In this document: one piece after another, positions 15,871 through 24,754 of the stretch
How the letters are laid out: each line of letters opens with the position of its first letter
Position numbering within the stretch: the stretch's first letter is position 1
DNA from: JBMNGO01 sp050949885
GTDB lineage: Bacteria; Bacillota; Syntrophomonadia; Syntrophomonadales; Syntrophomonadaceae
Assembly: GCA_050949885.1 (NCBI GenBank)
Contig: JBMNGO010000002.1
Location: 310,001 to 374,000, forward strand
Direction of reading: 5' to 3'
Length of the DNA: 64,000 bases
Notes under the pieces: model-generated
What the model was told of the DNA's origin: nothing
The model's database searches: none
Seen by the model: only the letters and a program-made list of their open reading frames with translations
Program-made: the position numbers and the translations under genes

Positions 15871-17405
15871 GGTGTTTCACCTCCCTTCGCCAGTTCCGCA
15901 TATTCGGATAGCGGACGCTTTTGTGTCTTTACTGATGGGAGGAGAGTCACCTTGGGATTTTGTTCAAGTTCTTGTATTTCCCGCTGTCTGACTCCTTCGA
16001 AGAACCGGCAGGCATCAGCTAGTTCCGTAGCACTGAAAAGGCTGTTGGTAATACAGTATGATAGAGCCTTCTGCAAAGCAGAAATCGTGGATTCTTTCAG
16101 TAGGCGCTCGATTAACTTGAATTGGTCGCGAACATATCGCCCCTTAAGCTGTCGTATGTGCTGGAGGAAAAGCTCAGCACCTTCCAAGTCTTGCATATGC
16201 TCCAGGAGTCTTTTTTGTATGACATCCAGGGTATCGCTGTAATCCCTGGCATGATTGTTGTTGCGTACTAGTCTGCCCCTTTCCAGAGATACCGGGTGTT
16301 CTGCCAACAATACTGGGTCTATAGCATCAAATATCTTCAGGATGCCGTTTTCTTCCACCAACTGCACCTGTCTGCCGGGTTTAAAGGTACCCAACGGCAG
16401 TGTATAGCGGCAGCCCTTGTAGAAGACGGTGTTGTCCTTGTGAATTTGTCTTGTTACAATAGGAGTAAGCATTTTTCTTGTGCACGGTACCGGTTTCAAG
16501 AAGAGCTTCTCCTGTAAGAAGACTTCTGCCGGTATCTTTTTTGTTGTACCATGCACCCTGGCATTGCCGGTCCTGTCCAACCAGGCCAGGAAATCGTCGT
16601 TCCATAAATCCAACTCCATGAATTTACGGTGCCGGGCATAATGGTTTTTGAAGTATTTCACAACCGCTTCAACGCGGCCCTTGCTTGGTGGATCTGCAGC
16701 ACGACAAAGGTATATAGAAAAGTTCATACGCTGGCGGAACTGCTCAAATTCCTTGGTGTAAATGATATCACCGTAGTTTTCGTCCACGGCAATCAGCCTA
16801 TCCTGATCAAAGACCAGTTCAGCCGGCATCCCGCCCAAATACTCGAAACATTCTTCCAGAGCTGCTACCAGTTGTGCAGAGGTCAGAGGGCCAGTAAACC
16901 ATTCACCCCACTTGTATCGGGAGTGGGACAGCACACAGGCCACGCAATACAGCTTCCGGTAGCTGATAGTGCGGGCATCCTTGACATGAACAACTCCAAG
17001 GTCCACCTGCATCTGGCGTCCCATTGGCGGGTCTTCCATCGCCAGGTAATGGCGCACTTTTGCAGTGTTTTTTGGTAAATCGTGCTGCTTGCGTAGTTGC
17101 TCTACAAAACGCCGGGTTGTCCGTTCTGATACTGCAACACTGTAGTGTTCCTTGAGCCAGTCCAGCACTTGCGAAGCGGTCATGCCGGGGTATTGACGGA
17201 GCCAATCCAAGATGACACCTTCGTAAAGGGACAGGTCACGTTGTCGTCGGCGGTTCATAATGGTCTTTTCAAAAGAGTCTGGGTCCATATCCCAGTACTT
17301 GGACACAGTTCGAAAGTCCACCTGGAGCTTTTCAGCGACCTGGCGTTTGCTGAAACCGAGGTTTTTAAGTGACTGCAGTTCTGTATACATAGGCCACCTT
17401 TTCAT
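15867..17405 (-). CDS. istA: IstA transposase, IS21 family
   Basis: IstA is the DDE transposase of IS21 elements. The 512-residue protein has an N-terminal helix-turn-helix (LKNLGFSKRQVAEKLQVDFRTVSKYW, about residues 13-38), a second DNA-binding region (WLRQYPGMTASQVLDWLKEHY) and the catalytic triad Asp135 (QVDLG), Asp200 (LVFDQD) and Glu246 (KGRVEAVV), then a C-terminal domain. It appears intact, starting at ATG 17405 after GGGAGGAG. Movement would need an intact IstB supplied by another copy, and this copy also lacks one end. Confidence 0.95.
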   Translation of the reverse strand: MKRWPMYTELQSLKNLGFSKRQVAEKLQVDFRTVSKYWDMDPDSFEKTIMNRRRQRDLSLYEGVILDWLRQYPGMTASQVLDWLKEHYSVAVSERTTRRFVEQLRKQHDLPKNTAKVRHYLAMEDPPMGRQMQVDLGVVHVKDARTISYRKLYCVACVLSHSRYKWGEWFTGPLTSAQLVAALEECFEYLGGMPAELVFDQDRLIAVDENYGDIIYTKEFEQFRQRMNFSIYLCRAADPPSKGRVEAVVKYFKNHYARHRKFMELDLWNDDFLAWLDRTGNARVHGTTKKIPAEVFLQEKLFLKPVPCTRKMLTPIVTRQIHKDNTVFYKGCRYTLPLGTFKPGRQVQLVEENGILKIFDAIDPVLLAEHPVSLERGRLVRNNNHARDYSDTLDVIQKRLLEHMQDLEGAELFLQHIRQLKGRYVRDQFKLIERLLKESTISALQKALSYCITNSLFSATELADACRFFEGVRQREIQELEQNPKVTLLPSVKTQKRPLSEYAELAKGGETP

Positions 17406-17469
17406 GAAGCACTCCTCCCTGAAATGAGATCTGTATTTATGGTAACATATCCCATTTCTTCCAACGAGG

Positions 17470-18876
17470 GTGCTGTACTCAGTGGCCGAAATTGCTGTAT
17501 TTTATGTGGCCGTTTTTGCTGTATTTTATTTTACCGCTAACACCATTCTGGTTCCACAGGATCAGGTCTACGACCTGCGCCTTAATATGGCTAGCGAGGG
17601 GATTTTTTCTGAAGGTGGAGTCGGCTTCGAACTTTTCGACAAAAGGGACCTTGGTGTGACTGATTTTGAAAGACGCCTAAACTATCAACGGGCTTTGCAG
17701 GAAGAACTTCGACGGACCATAGTTCAATTGGAAGCCGTTGAACAGGCCAGGGTTCATCTGATGCTGCCGGAAAAGAGTGTTTTTTTGGAAAATGAGGGAA
17801 CTGCTTCCGCGTCCATTGTATTAAAGCTTAGCCCGCTTAAAAAGCTTTCCCCGGACCAGGTAAAGGGTATTGCTGAGTTGGTAGCCCATTCAGTAGAAGG
17901 ACTGTCGCCCGATAACGTAACCATAATTGATGTAAATGGAAACCTGTTAGACAACTATTTGCTATCTGATTCATCGGGAACTGTAGGCAATCCAGATATC
18001 ACCCTTACTCAGCTGGAATTAAAAAGGGAGTTTGAGAAAAGCATTGAGAGAAACATATGCGAAATGCTGGAGAAGATCTATGGACCGGGAAAAGTAGTGG
18101 CTATGGTAACAGCTCAGCTTGATTTTAATCAAAAGGAGGTCTCCCGTATTATTTGGGGCGACCAAGGGGTGGTTGCCAGTGAACAAATAATCCAGAGAAA
18201 AGACTCTACATCAACAAATCCTTTAATGCCGGTTGGCGCGGAAAACCGGGAATTAATGACCGCATATGAAAACTCCTTGCAGGATCCCGATGTGGTCAGC
18301 ATGGATGTTGAGTCCATCAGGAATTACGAGATTAACAAGACCGAAGAAAGAGAAATATTTGCTCCCGGAAGGTTGATTTCTTTATCCACTGCCATAGCAG
18401 TAGATGGGGCATTAACAGAGGAAAAAGAGATGCAGATAAGCGAGATGGTATCTGCAGCCATAGGAGTTGATTATGCACGGGGCGATCAAATAAATGTTAT
18501 GGGTATGGAATTTGACAGGACTACTGTCAACGAAATGAAAGCGGAAATGGCGAAATTTGAAGCGGAGCAAAAAGAAAAGGAAAAAATGGAGGACCTGATA
18601 TTCTGGGGACTTAGAGGCCTGGCGCTAATACTAGCATTTATCTTGGGAATTATCTTTATCCGTTCCATTACTTCTGTATTACGCAGTAGAGCCAAAATAC
18701 CGCAACCTATAGTGGTAGGTCCCATTGAAGAAGAGGTGGTAAGCAAAACCGTTCCCAAAAGTGATGCACTTATAAAAGAACAAAAGGTTCAGGAAATAGT
18801 TGAAGCACAACCGGAAGTTGCGGCTCAGGTGATCTCTTCCTGGCTACAAGAGTATAGGAGTGAACCAAATGGCTAA
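17470..18876 (+). pseudogene. fliF: fliF 3' part fused to IS-derived N-terminus
   Basis: From about 17543 the frame encodes FliF continuously: TILVPQDQVYDLRLNMASEGI, the YscJ/FliF ring domains, the second membrane helix (about residues 376-400 of this frame) and the C-terminal FliG-binding tail (VAAQVISSWLQEYRSEPNG). It lacks the first membrane helix and part of the first ring-building motif. The frame is open back into the IS end: GTG codons at 17470 and 17482 could start a 460-470 residue chimera whose first 20 residues are hydrophobic. ACGAGGG lies just upstream. Whether it is translated or works is unknown; loss of function is the simpler view. Confidence 0.88.
17482..17529 (+). repeat. 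Two tandem 24-base repeats at the IS21 terminus
   Basis: Bases 17482-17505 and 17506-17529 are adjacent repeats, each beginning GTGGCCG and ending GCTGTATTTTAT, identical at 21 of 24 positions. IS21-family ends carry such repeated transposase-binding sites. Because 24 is divisible by three, they also encode a repeated 8-residue unit (VAEIAVFY, VAVFAVFY) in the frame that continues into fliF. Confidence 0.85.
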
Positions 18877-19873
18877 AGAAAAAAAACCTAACGGACTGAA
18901 AAAAGTGGCTATTCTTTTAATAGCCCTGGGGCCCCGCAGGTCGGCCGCAATTTTAAAAAACTTTCAAAAAGATAATTTAGAATTAATATCCGCGGAAATT
19001 GCCAATACCGGGGAAGTTTCCCCTCAGGAAAAGCTTACCGTAATTGAAGAATTTTTGGAGTTGTGTGGTGACCCGTCCTCGTCAATGGTGGGAGGGCTCA
19101 GTTATGCTATGGAGCTTCTGGAACAGACTGTAGGGCCGCAAAAAACCAAGGAGATAATGAAATATTTGACTGTCCAGGTAAAGCCCTTTGGTCTTTTGAG
19201 AAAAACGGATCCCAAACAAATATTGAATTTTATTGACAATGAGCATCCTCAAACCATTGCTTTGATACTCTCTTATTTGGACCCGGAGCAGGCAGCCGCC
19301 ATTCTAAACTCCTTGCCCAAAGAAATGCAAAGTGATATTGCCTGGAGAATCGCTTCCATGGAGAGAACCTCACCGGAGATTATCAAAGAAGTAGAGGCAG
19401 TTCTGGAGAAAGAGTTTTCCACCATTGTCAGCCATGACTTTACCTCTGCGGGGGGAATTAATGCCCTGGTGAATATTCTGAATAATGTGGACCGGGGGAC
19501 AGAAAAAAGCATTATAGAGGATTTGGAAAAGGAAGACCAGGAATTGGCTGAGGAAATTAGAAAACGTCTGTTCGTATTTGAGGACATTATTATGCTTGAT
19601 GACTATTCCATCCGCCGTGTATTAAAAGAAATTGACTTTAGGGATTTGGCCTCTGCCCTTAAGGGATCCAATCAGGAAGTAGCAGAAGTCATTTACAAGA
19701 ACATGTCCAAGCGAGCCGCCGAGATGCTTAAGGAAGATATTGAGTCCCTGGGACCCTTGAGGCTGCGTGAGGTAGAAGCCACTCAGCAGCGAATTGTCCA
19801 GACCATCAGAAGGCTGGATGAAGCCGGTGAAATTATAATTGCGCGAGGTGGACAGGATGCTATTGTCGTCTAA
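18869..19873 (+). CDS. fliG: FliG motor switch protein
   Basis: FliG is the rotor protein that contacts the MotA stator. The 334-residue product has the N-terminal FliF-binding domain, the middle domain with HPQTIALILSYLDPEQAAAILNSLP, and the C-terminal torque domain (FVFEDIIMLDDYSIRRVLKEIDFRDLASALKGS, then RAAEMLKEDIESLGPLRLREVE) with its charged residues. ATG 18869 is chosen over GTG 18860, because TAGGAG is then 8 bases away. It overlaps the end of fliF by 8 bases. Confidence 0.96.
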   Translation: MAKEKKPNGLKKVAILLIALGPRRSAAILKNFQKDNLELISAEIANTGEVSPQEKLTVIEEFLELCGDPSSSMVGGLSYAMELLEQTVGPQKTKEIMKYLTVQVKPFGLLRKTDPKQILNFIDNEHPQTIALILSYLDPEQAAAILNSLPKEMQSDIAWRIASMERTSPEIIKEVEAVLEKEFSTIVSHDFTSAGGINALVNILNNVDRGTEKSIIEDLEKEDQELAEEIRKRLFVFEDIIMLDDYSIRRVLKEIDFRDLASALKGSNQEVAEVIYKNMSKRAAEMLKEDIESLGPLRLREVEATQQRIVQTIRRLDEAGEIIIARGGQDAIVV

Positions 19874-20552
19874 AGTGATTAAACGTGTAAATAATAGATT
19901 GGAATACTGCTGGGTTTATCCCAGGGCTATTCCGGGGAGAAAGGAACTACCCGAAAAAATGGAGCCAACCGCTGCCCAGTCGGAAGAAGACATAATAGCC
20001 CAGGCCCATGAAGCTGCCGGCCTTATAATTCAACAAGCTCAGGCCAAAGGGCAGGTACTGGAACAGGAGGCTTATGAAAAGGGCTACCAGCAGGGATACA
20101 ATGAAGGACTCAAAAAAGCGGAAACAGAAACCCAAAACCTTTATACTACAGCCCGAGCGGTGCTGGAAGAGGTAAATGAAGTCAGGCGGCAAGTATTCTT
20201 GGAAGCTGAAGTTGACCTGGTCCAGTTGGCCATTAAAATAGCAGAAAAACTGGTTTGCCGGCAGTTGGAGCTTAAACCTGACACCATTGTGGATATTGTA
20301 AAAGAGGCATGCAATCAGGCCCGGGATTGCCAGCAAGTGGTGATTTATGTCGCACCCCATCAGGTAGAAACCCTACGGGCCAGGCAGCAAGAAATAGCCG
20401 CAAAGCTTTATGCGAGTGAAAAAATTCATTTTATTGCTGATCCATTGCTCAAGGCCGGTGATTGCAAAATAGAGACAGAACAGGGATGTATTGATGCTAC
20501 CCTGACCACCATGTTGGAGCAACTGAATGGAGCTATAAAAGGAAGGGCTTAA
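19857..20552 (+). CDS. fliH: FliH export ATPase regulator
   Basis: FliH binds and restrains the FliI ATPase and links it to the switch. The 231-residue product has the glycine-repeat helix region (EKGYQQGYNEGLKKAE, about residues 75-90) typical of FliH, then a VATPase E-subunit-like C-domain (LVQLAIKIAEKLVCRQLELKPDTIVDIVKEA). ATG 19857 is used because GAGGTGG is spaced 6 bases upstream; an in-frame TTG at 19839 is less likely. It overlaps fliG by 17 bases. Confidence 0.93.
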   Translation: MLLSSKVIKRVNNRLEYCWVYPRAIPGRKELPEKMEPTAAQSEEDIIAQAHEAAGLIIQQAQAKGQVLEQEAYEKGYQQGYNEGLKKAETETQNLYTTARAVLEEVNEVRRQVFLEAEVDLVQLAIKIAEKLVCRQLELKPDTIVDIVKEACNQARDCQQVVIYVAPHQVETLRARQQEIAAKLYASEKIHFIADPLLKAGDCKIETEQGCIDATLTTMLEQLNGAIKGRA

Positions 20553-21865
20553 TGAGTACTGTTCAATTAATAAAATACTATCAAAGAATTGAAGAAAAAA
20601 ACCTGTATGGCTATGTGGGAAAAGTAACCCGGGTAGTAGGCTTGACTCTGGAAGTCAAGGGAATTCGCTCCTCTATTGGGGAAATCTGTGAAGTATGCAT
20701 CCCCCATAAGAATAGGCCCCTCCTGTGTGAGGTAGTCGGTTTTAAGGAAGGTTCCTCAATATTAATGCCTCTGGGGAGATTGGAGGGTATTTTCCCGGGA
20801 TGCAAAGTGTTTCCAACAGGAAAAACGTTTCGTATTTCTGTGGGACCAGAACTTCTGGGGAAAGTAGTGGGCAGTTTAGGAGAAGTCTTCGAAGGGGAAA
20901 AGCTGCAACTGACTGGTGGGGAAGGTTCTGTTTATAGTGACCCACCCAACCCTATGAAAAGAAAACCTATCAATGAAAAGCTGATTACAGGCATAAAGTC
21001 TGTTGACCTTTTCTTAACTTGTGGAATTGGGCAGCGCATGGGCATATTTTCCGGCAGCGGGGTAGGGAAAAGCACGCTGCTGGGGATGATTGCCAGAAAC
21101 AGTTCGGCTGATGTGAATGTAATAGGCCTCATAGGGGAAAGAGGCCGGGAAGTCCGGGAATTTATTGATAAAGACCTGGGTCCCCAAGGATTGGCCCGAT
21201 CGGTGGTAGTTGTGGCAACGTCAGACCAGCCCGCTCTTTTAAGAGTAAAAGGAGCCTTGGTAGCCACGGCCATTGCCGAATATTTTAGAGACCAGGGGAA
21301 AAATGTCCTTTTAATGATGGATTCCATTACCCGATTTGCTACTGCCCAAAGGGAAATAGGATTGGCAGTTGGAGAACCGCCTACAACTAAAGGATATACA
21401 CCTTCTGTATTTGCTCTTTTGCCCAAAATACTGGAAAGAGCGGGAAATATGGAAGTAGGTTCCATAACTGGACTCTATACCGTTTTGGTAGATGGGGATG
21501 ATTTTAATGAACCTATTGCAGATGCGGTGAGGGGAATATTGGACGGGCATATTGTCCTAACCAGAAAACTAGCTGCTCAGAATTGCTTTCCGGCCATAGA
21601 CATAATGCAAAGTGTGAGCAGGTTAATGCCCAATATAACTAGTGAAGAACATCAGTCTATAATTTCTCAAAGTAAGGATATCATAGGGGTTTACGAAAAA
21701 AATGCGGACTTGATAAATATTGGAGCCTATGAGACTGGCCAGAATCCCGAAATTGACAGAGCTAAGGAAAAATATCCCCAGATAATCAATTACCTGAAGC
21801 AAGGGATTAATGAGTCTTTTCCTTATGAAGAGAGCCTGGCTGGCTTGGCCAGGATAATAGGATAA
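20552..21865 (+). CDS. fliI: FliI flagellar export ATPase
   Basis: FliI is the F1-beta-like ATPase of the type III flagellar export apparatus. The 437-residue product has the Walker A GSGVGKST (about 167-174), the motif GLIGERGREVREF, the Walker B region KNVLLMMDSITRFA and the conserved EPPTTKGYTPSVF. Length is normal. Its start overlaps the fliH stop by one base. Confidence 0.97.
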   Translation: MSTVQLIKYYQRIEEKNLYGYVGKVTRVVGLTLEVKGIRSSIGEICEVCIPHKNRPLLCEVVGFKEGSSILMPLGRLEGIFPGCKVFPTGKTFRISVGPELLGKVVGSLGEVFEGEKLQLTGGEGSVYSDPPNPMKRKPINEKLITGIKSVDLFLTCGIGQRMGIFSGSGVGKSTLLGMIARNSSADVNVIGLIGERGREVREFIDKDLGPQGLARSVVVVATSDQPALLRVKGALVATAIAEYFRDQGKNVLLMMDSITRFATAQREIGLAVGEPPTTKGYTPSVFALLPKILERAGNMEVGSITGLYTVLVDGDDFNEPIADAVRGILDGHIVLTRKLAAQNCFPAIDIMQSVSRLMPNITSEEHQSIISQSKDIIGVYEKNADLINIGAYETGQNPEIDRAKEKYPQIINYLKQGINESFPYEESLAGLARIIG

Positions 21866-21878
21866 AGAGGTGTATAAA

Positions 21879-22310
21879 ATGAACCGGTTTACCTTTTCTT
21901 TGGAGAAAGTATTGGATTATAGAATAAGGATTGAAGAGACCAAGAAAGAGACTTTAGCCCGGGCAGCCCAAAGGGCTCAGGCGGAAGAATTATTATTGCA
22001 GTTATTGGTAGCGGAAAGGAATAAGCCTGTATTAAAAACAGGCAGGTTAAACATAATCAAAATCCAGCAGGAAGAGTCGCATAATATGCTGCTTGATGCC
22101 AAGATCAGCCAGCAAAAAGAAAGGCTCAAGGCGGCGAAGAAGGCTTTTACCAAAGAACTGGGCGAATTCTGCCAAGCGGCCAAACACCGGAAAATGCTAG
22201 AAAGCCTAAGGGATAAGCAATGGGAAGAGTACTATAAAGAATTCTGCCGGGAAGAGCAGAAAAATCTTGATGAAGCCGGGATAGCATCCTTCTGCCGCCA
22301 GGCAGAGTAG
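21879..22310 (+). CDS. fliJ: FliJ export chaperone/escort protein
   Basis: FliJ is the coiled-coil stalk of the export ATPase. The 143-residue product is a long charged helix opening with the family pattern FTFSLEKVLDYRIRIEETKKETLARA and ending in a second helix (KQWEEYYKEFCREEQKNLDE). ATG 21879 with AAGAGGTG upstream is preferred to GTG 21870. Confidence 0.92.
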   Translation: MNRFTFSLEKVLDYRIRIEETKKETLARAAQRAQAEELLLQLLVAERNKPVLKTGRLNIIKIQQEESHNMLLDAKISQQKERLKAAKKAFTKELGEFCQAAKHRKMLESLRDKQWEEYYKEFCREEQKNLDEAGIASFCRQAE

Positions 22311-22341
22311 CTATAAGAAACCAGGGAAGGAGGTGATTTTG

Positions 22342-23781
22342 TTGAAAACCGGTATGCAGTTAATAGAAGCAACTCCCAGGCCCCAATCGGGCGGAACACC
22401 GCCAAAACAGCCGAAACAGGCTGACCCCGCTACCTTTGCCGGGCTTCTGGAAAGGCAATTTCCCGGTGCCAAGAAAGTGGGAAAAGAGCACCGGGCACTG
22501 GCCGCCACGTCCCAAGAGGTGGCAGGAGAAGGTGTTGATATAGGATATGTGCCCATTTCGGACTTGCTATCAATACTGGCTTCAGGCCAAGAAAAAACCA
22601 AGAAAGTAAGCGGGCAAAATACATCAAAAAAAGATCTATCTCTAAGTCCAATATTATTCAATGGCATAGATAAGGAGAGCAGGAAGATTCAGAGACTAGG
22701 GAAGCATATTACTCAGAGAAAGGAAATGGTACCTGGCAAGACTGCCGGACTTACCGGGAAAAAACCTGGTCTGTCAATGGCCGGACCCCAGGGTGTTATT
22801 TTGCGGGAAAATGAGCTTACTATCTCATTAACTCAGGAGAAAATATCTACTCCGGTTTCCGCCGTAAAAGGGGAGGATAACCAAAAATTTGCTGAGGCAG
22901 GGGACAGGGTAAAGCTTAATAAAGTCCATCTGCAAAATGAGGTTGATCAAAGGGCTTACCATGGTCAAAGGCCAGTAATAGCTGCTGAAAATACCTTGAT
23001 TAGTAAAATAGAAAATGCAATTGCCCAAGGGACAGCGAAAGAAGCCGGGACAGAACAGGGTAATCCTGGTTACATGAGTCTAAGGAAAGGCGTGACACAA
23101 AATCAAGGGGAAAAAACAGCGGACATCAACAGTAAGGAACCCCTGGTAGAGGAAAAACGGTTGCCCTGGTCGGCCAGGCTGTCAAATACTGCATTAGAAC
23201 CAAAAGATAGTAATGACTTTAGGACAATTAAAGTTCAGCCCCCAAAAGATCCTGTTAGCAGGCAGAAACTGGAGCAACCTGTGCAGCAGCTATTAAATAT
23301 CAGCAAAGAGGCGGTTTCGCCAGAGACTGGAGTAAACGCCACGGCCAAGATTCTTCCGGAATTGCCAATAGGGCGTATTTCTGAACAAATAATTCAGAAG
23401 CTTAAGGTAAACTTGGGAAATAATTTCTCAACCATGGAAATCAGTCTAAAGCCTGAATACATAGGTAAGGTGAAAATAAAACTGGTTCTCCGGGAGGGGA
23501 TGGTTTCCATTAAGTTAATGGCCGATTCCAGTGATACAGCCAGTGTCCTGAACTCCAGCCTGCAGCAGATAAAAGATAATTTAGAACAGCAAGGAATTAG
23601 GATTCAAAATATGGGAGTGAGTGTTGCCGGTCAGGAAGAGCATAGAGAAGGAAGTAATTACAGGGATGAGACGAGGCAAAGCAGGATCAGCGGTTTAGGT
23701 GGTCTAAGGGGCGATAACCAGGTTTTGCCAGGTGAAAACCTCAATTATAACTTTGACCAAGGACTTAACTTATTGGCATAA
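22342..23781 (+). CDS. fliK: FliK hook-length control protein
   Basis: FliK measures hook length and signals FlhB to switch export substrates. The 479-residue protein has a long, poorly ordered Lys/Gln/Pro-rich N-terminal part and the conserved C-terminal Flg_hook domain (LGNNFSTMEISLKPEYIGKVKIKLVLREGMVSIKLM, about residues 355-395, followed by LNSSLQQIKDNLEQQGIRIQNMGVSV). The TTG at 22342 sits 7 bases after GAAGGAGGTG; ATG 22354 is an alternative. Confidence 0.92.
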   Translation: MKTGMQLIEATPRPQSGGTPPKQPKQADPATFAGLLERQFPGAKKVGKEHRALAATSQEVAGEGVDIGYVPISDLLSILASGQEKTKKVSGQNTSKKDLSLSPILFNGIDKESRKIQRLGKHITQRKEMVPGKTAGLTGKKPGLSMAGPQGVILRENELTISLTQEKISTPVSAVKGEDNQKFAEAGDRVKLNKVHLQNEVDQRAYHGQRPVIAAENTLISKIENAIAQGTAKEAGTEQGNPGYMSLRKGVTQNQGEKTADINSKEPLVEEKRLPWSARLSNTALEPKDSNDFRTIKVQPPKDPVSRQKLEQPVQQLLNISKEAVSPETGVNATAKILPELPIGRISEQIIQKLKVNLGNNFSTMEISLKPEYIGKVKIKLVLREGMVSIKLMADSSDTASVLNSSLQQIKDNLEQQGIRIQNMGVSVAGQEEHREGSNYRDETRQSRISGLGGLRGDNQVLPGENLNYNFDQGLNLLA

Positions 23782-23794
23782 AGGAGGGGAGAAT

Positions 23795-24295
23795 TTGACG
23801 AATATCACTATGGTTGGGACTAGCTCCACTGGGCAATCCCAGAAAATGGCCATGGATTCCCAGATGCAGTTAGGTAAATATGAGTTTCTGAAAATTCTGG
23901 CTGCCGAATTGGCCAACCAGGATCCTACCAATCCTACGGATAACAAAGATTTTATTGCTCAACTGGCCCAGTTTAGTTCACTGGAGCAGATGTACAACAT
24001 GTCCGAAGGGCTTTATGCCATGGGTGAAAACCTCGGATACTATTTGGCAGAACAACGGACTCTTAATAATTCCTTGATGGTTTTGCAGTCCGCCAATCTA
24101 ATAGGTAAAAGGGTGGTGGCCACGGTGGATGGAAAACAAATTGACGGCCAGGTGGAATCCGTCCAAGTGGAAAACTTGATTCCGGTTGCTATGGTCAATG
24201 ACATAAAAGTGCCCATAGGTGCCATAAAGTACATTTATCCCCGGGAGGAAACACAAGCAACAGTTGTTCCAGAAGGGGATGTGTCCAGTGAATAA
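23795..24295 (+). CDS. flgD: FlgD hook scaffolding protein
   Basis: FlgD caps the growing hook. The 166-residue product contains the signature LGKYEFLKILAAELANQDPTNPTDNKDFIAQLAQFSSLEQMYN and a short beta C-domain (LIGKRVVATVDGKQIDG). The TTG at 23795 is chosen: AAAGGAGGGGAG lies just upstream and the frame before it lies inside fliK. The protein is short, lacking the larger C-terminal domain of enteric FlgD, as in other Firmicutes. Confidence 0.94.
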   Translation: MTNITMVGTSSTGQSQKMAMDSQMQLGKYEFLKILAAELANQDPTNPTDNKDFIAQLAQFSSLEQMYNMSEGLYAMGENLGYYLAEQRTLNNSLMVLQSANLIGKRVVATVDGKQIDGQVESVQVENLIPVAMVNDIKVPIGAIKYIYPREETQATVVPEGDVSSE

Positions 24296-24665
24296 GATAC
24301 ATCTTCATTATCCGGTTATTCCCGTACCGCCTCCTACACAGTCGGTTAAACCAAGCCTCACTGATACTGATAAGGGCTTTAAAGAAATCCTGCAAAGTCG
24401 CCTGGAAAAAGCGGAGATCAAATTCAGCCAGCACTGTGTGAAAAGGATGGAGCAGAACCATATAGACCTTTCCCCGGACCAGATGAACCGGCTAAAAAAT
24501 GCGGTTTCAAAAGCGAAAGAGAAAGGGTCCAGGGAATCCTGCATTGTCATGGACAATATGGCTTTTGTGGTAAGTGTGGATAATCGGATGGTTATTACGG
24601 TTGTAGACGGAGAAAGAATGAAGGAAAACGTATTTACCAATATTGACAGTGCTGTAATCATATAA
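24288..24665 (+). CDS. Flagellar operon protein (TIGR02530 type)
   Basis: This 125-residue protein belongs to the small family found between flgD and flgE in Gram-positive flagellar operons. Its C-terminal core is typical: LEKAEIKFSQHCVKRMEQNHIDLSPDQMNRLKNAVSKAKEKGSRESCIVMDNMAFVVSVDNRMVITVVDGERMKENVFTNIDSAVII. The role is unproved, and a hook-assembly link is inferred only from place. The GTG at 24288 gives good spacing from AGAAGGGG and overlaps flgD by 8 bases. Confidence 0.85.
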   Translation: MNKIHLHYPVIPVPPPTQSVKPSLTDTDKGFKEILQSRLEKAEIKFSQHCVKRMEQNHIDLSPDQMNRLKNAVSKAKEKGSRESCIVMDNMAFVVSVDNRMVITVVDGERMKENVFTNIDSAVII

Positions 24666-24692
24666 GGCCGGACCTCATTGAGGAAGCCTTTT

Positions 24693-24718
24693 AGCCTATG
24701 GAATGACAGAAATAGGCT
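24693..24718 (+). other. Stem-loop before flgE
   Basis: AGCCTAT (24693-24699) pairs with ATAGGCT (24712-24718) around a 12-base loop starting GGA. No T-run follows directly, so it does not look like a terminator. It lies in the only sizeable gap (about 90 bases) between the flgD group and flgE. Confidence 0.45.
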
Positions 24719-24754
24719 GCCTAAAAAAATAATAATTTGGAGGTCAGATTAATT

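Larger units (their letters stand above)
15514..17542 (-). mobile_element. IS21-family insertion, istB end deleted
   Basis: The element carries istA and a truncated istB on the minus strand and splits fliF. Its istA-side end, read on the minus strand, begins TGTTAGCGG and contains two tandem 24-base repeats, typical of IS21-family termini. The other end is missing: istB stops just after its Walker A motif, and fliF sequence follows directly with a GGCA overlap. Rejoining fliF bases gives GATGGCGGCACCATTCTG, coding DGGTIL, which suggests insertion at that point. No target duplication can be defined because one end is lost. Confidence 0.9.
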
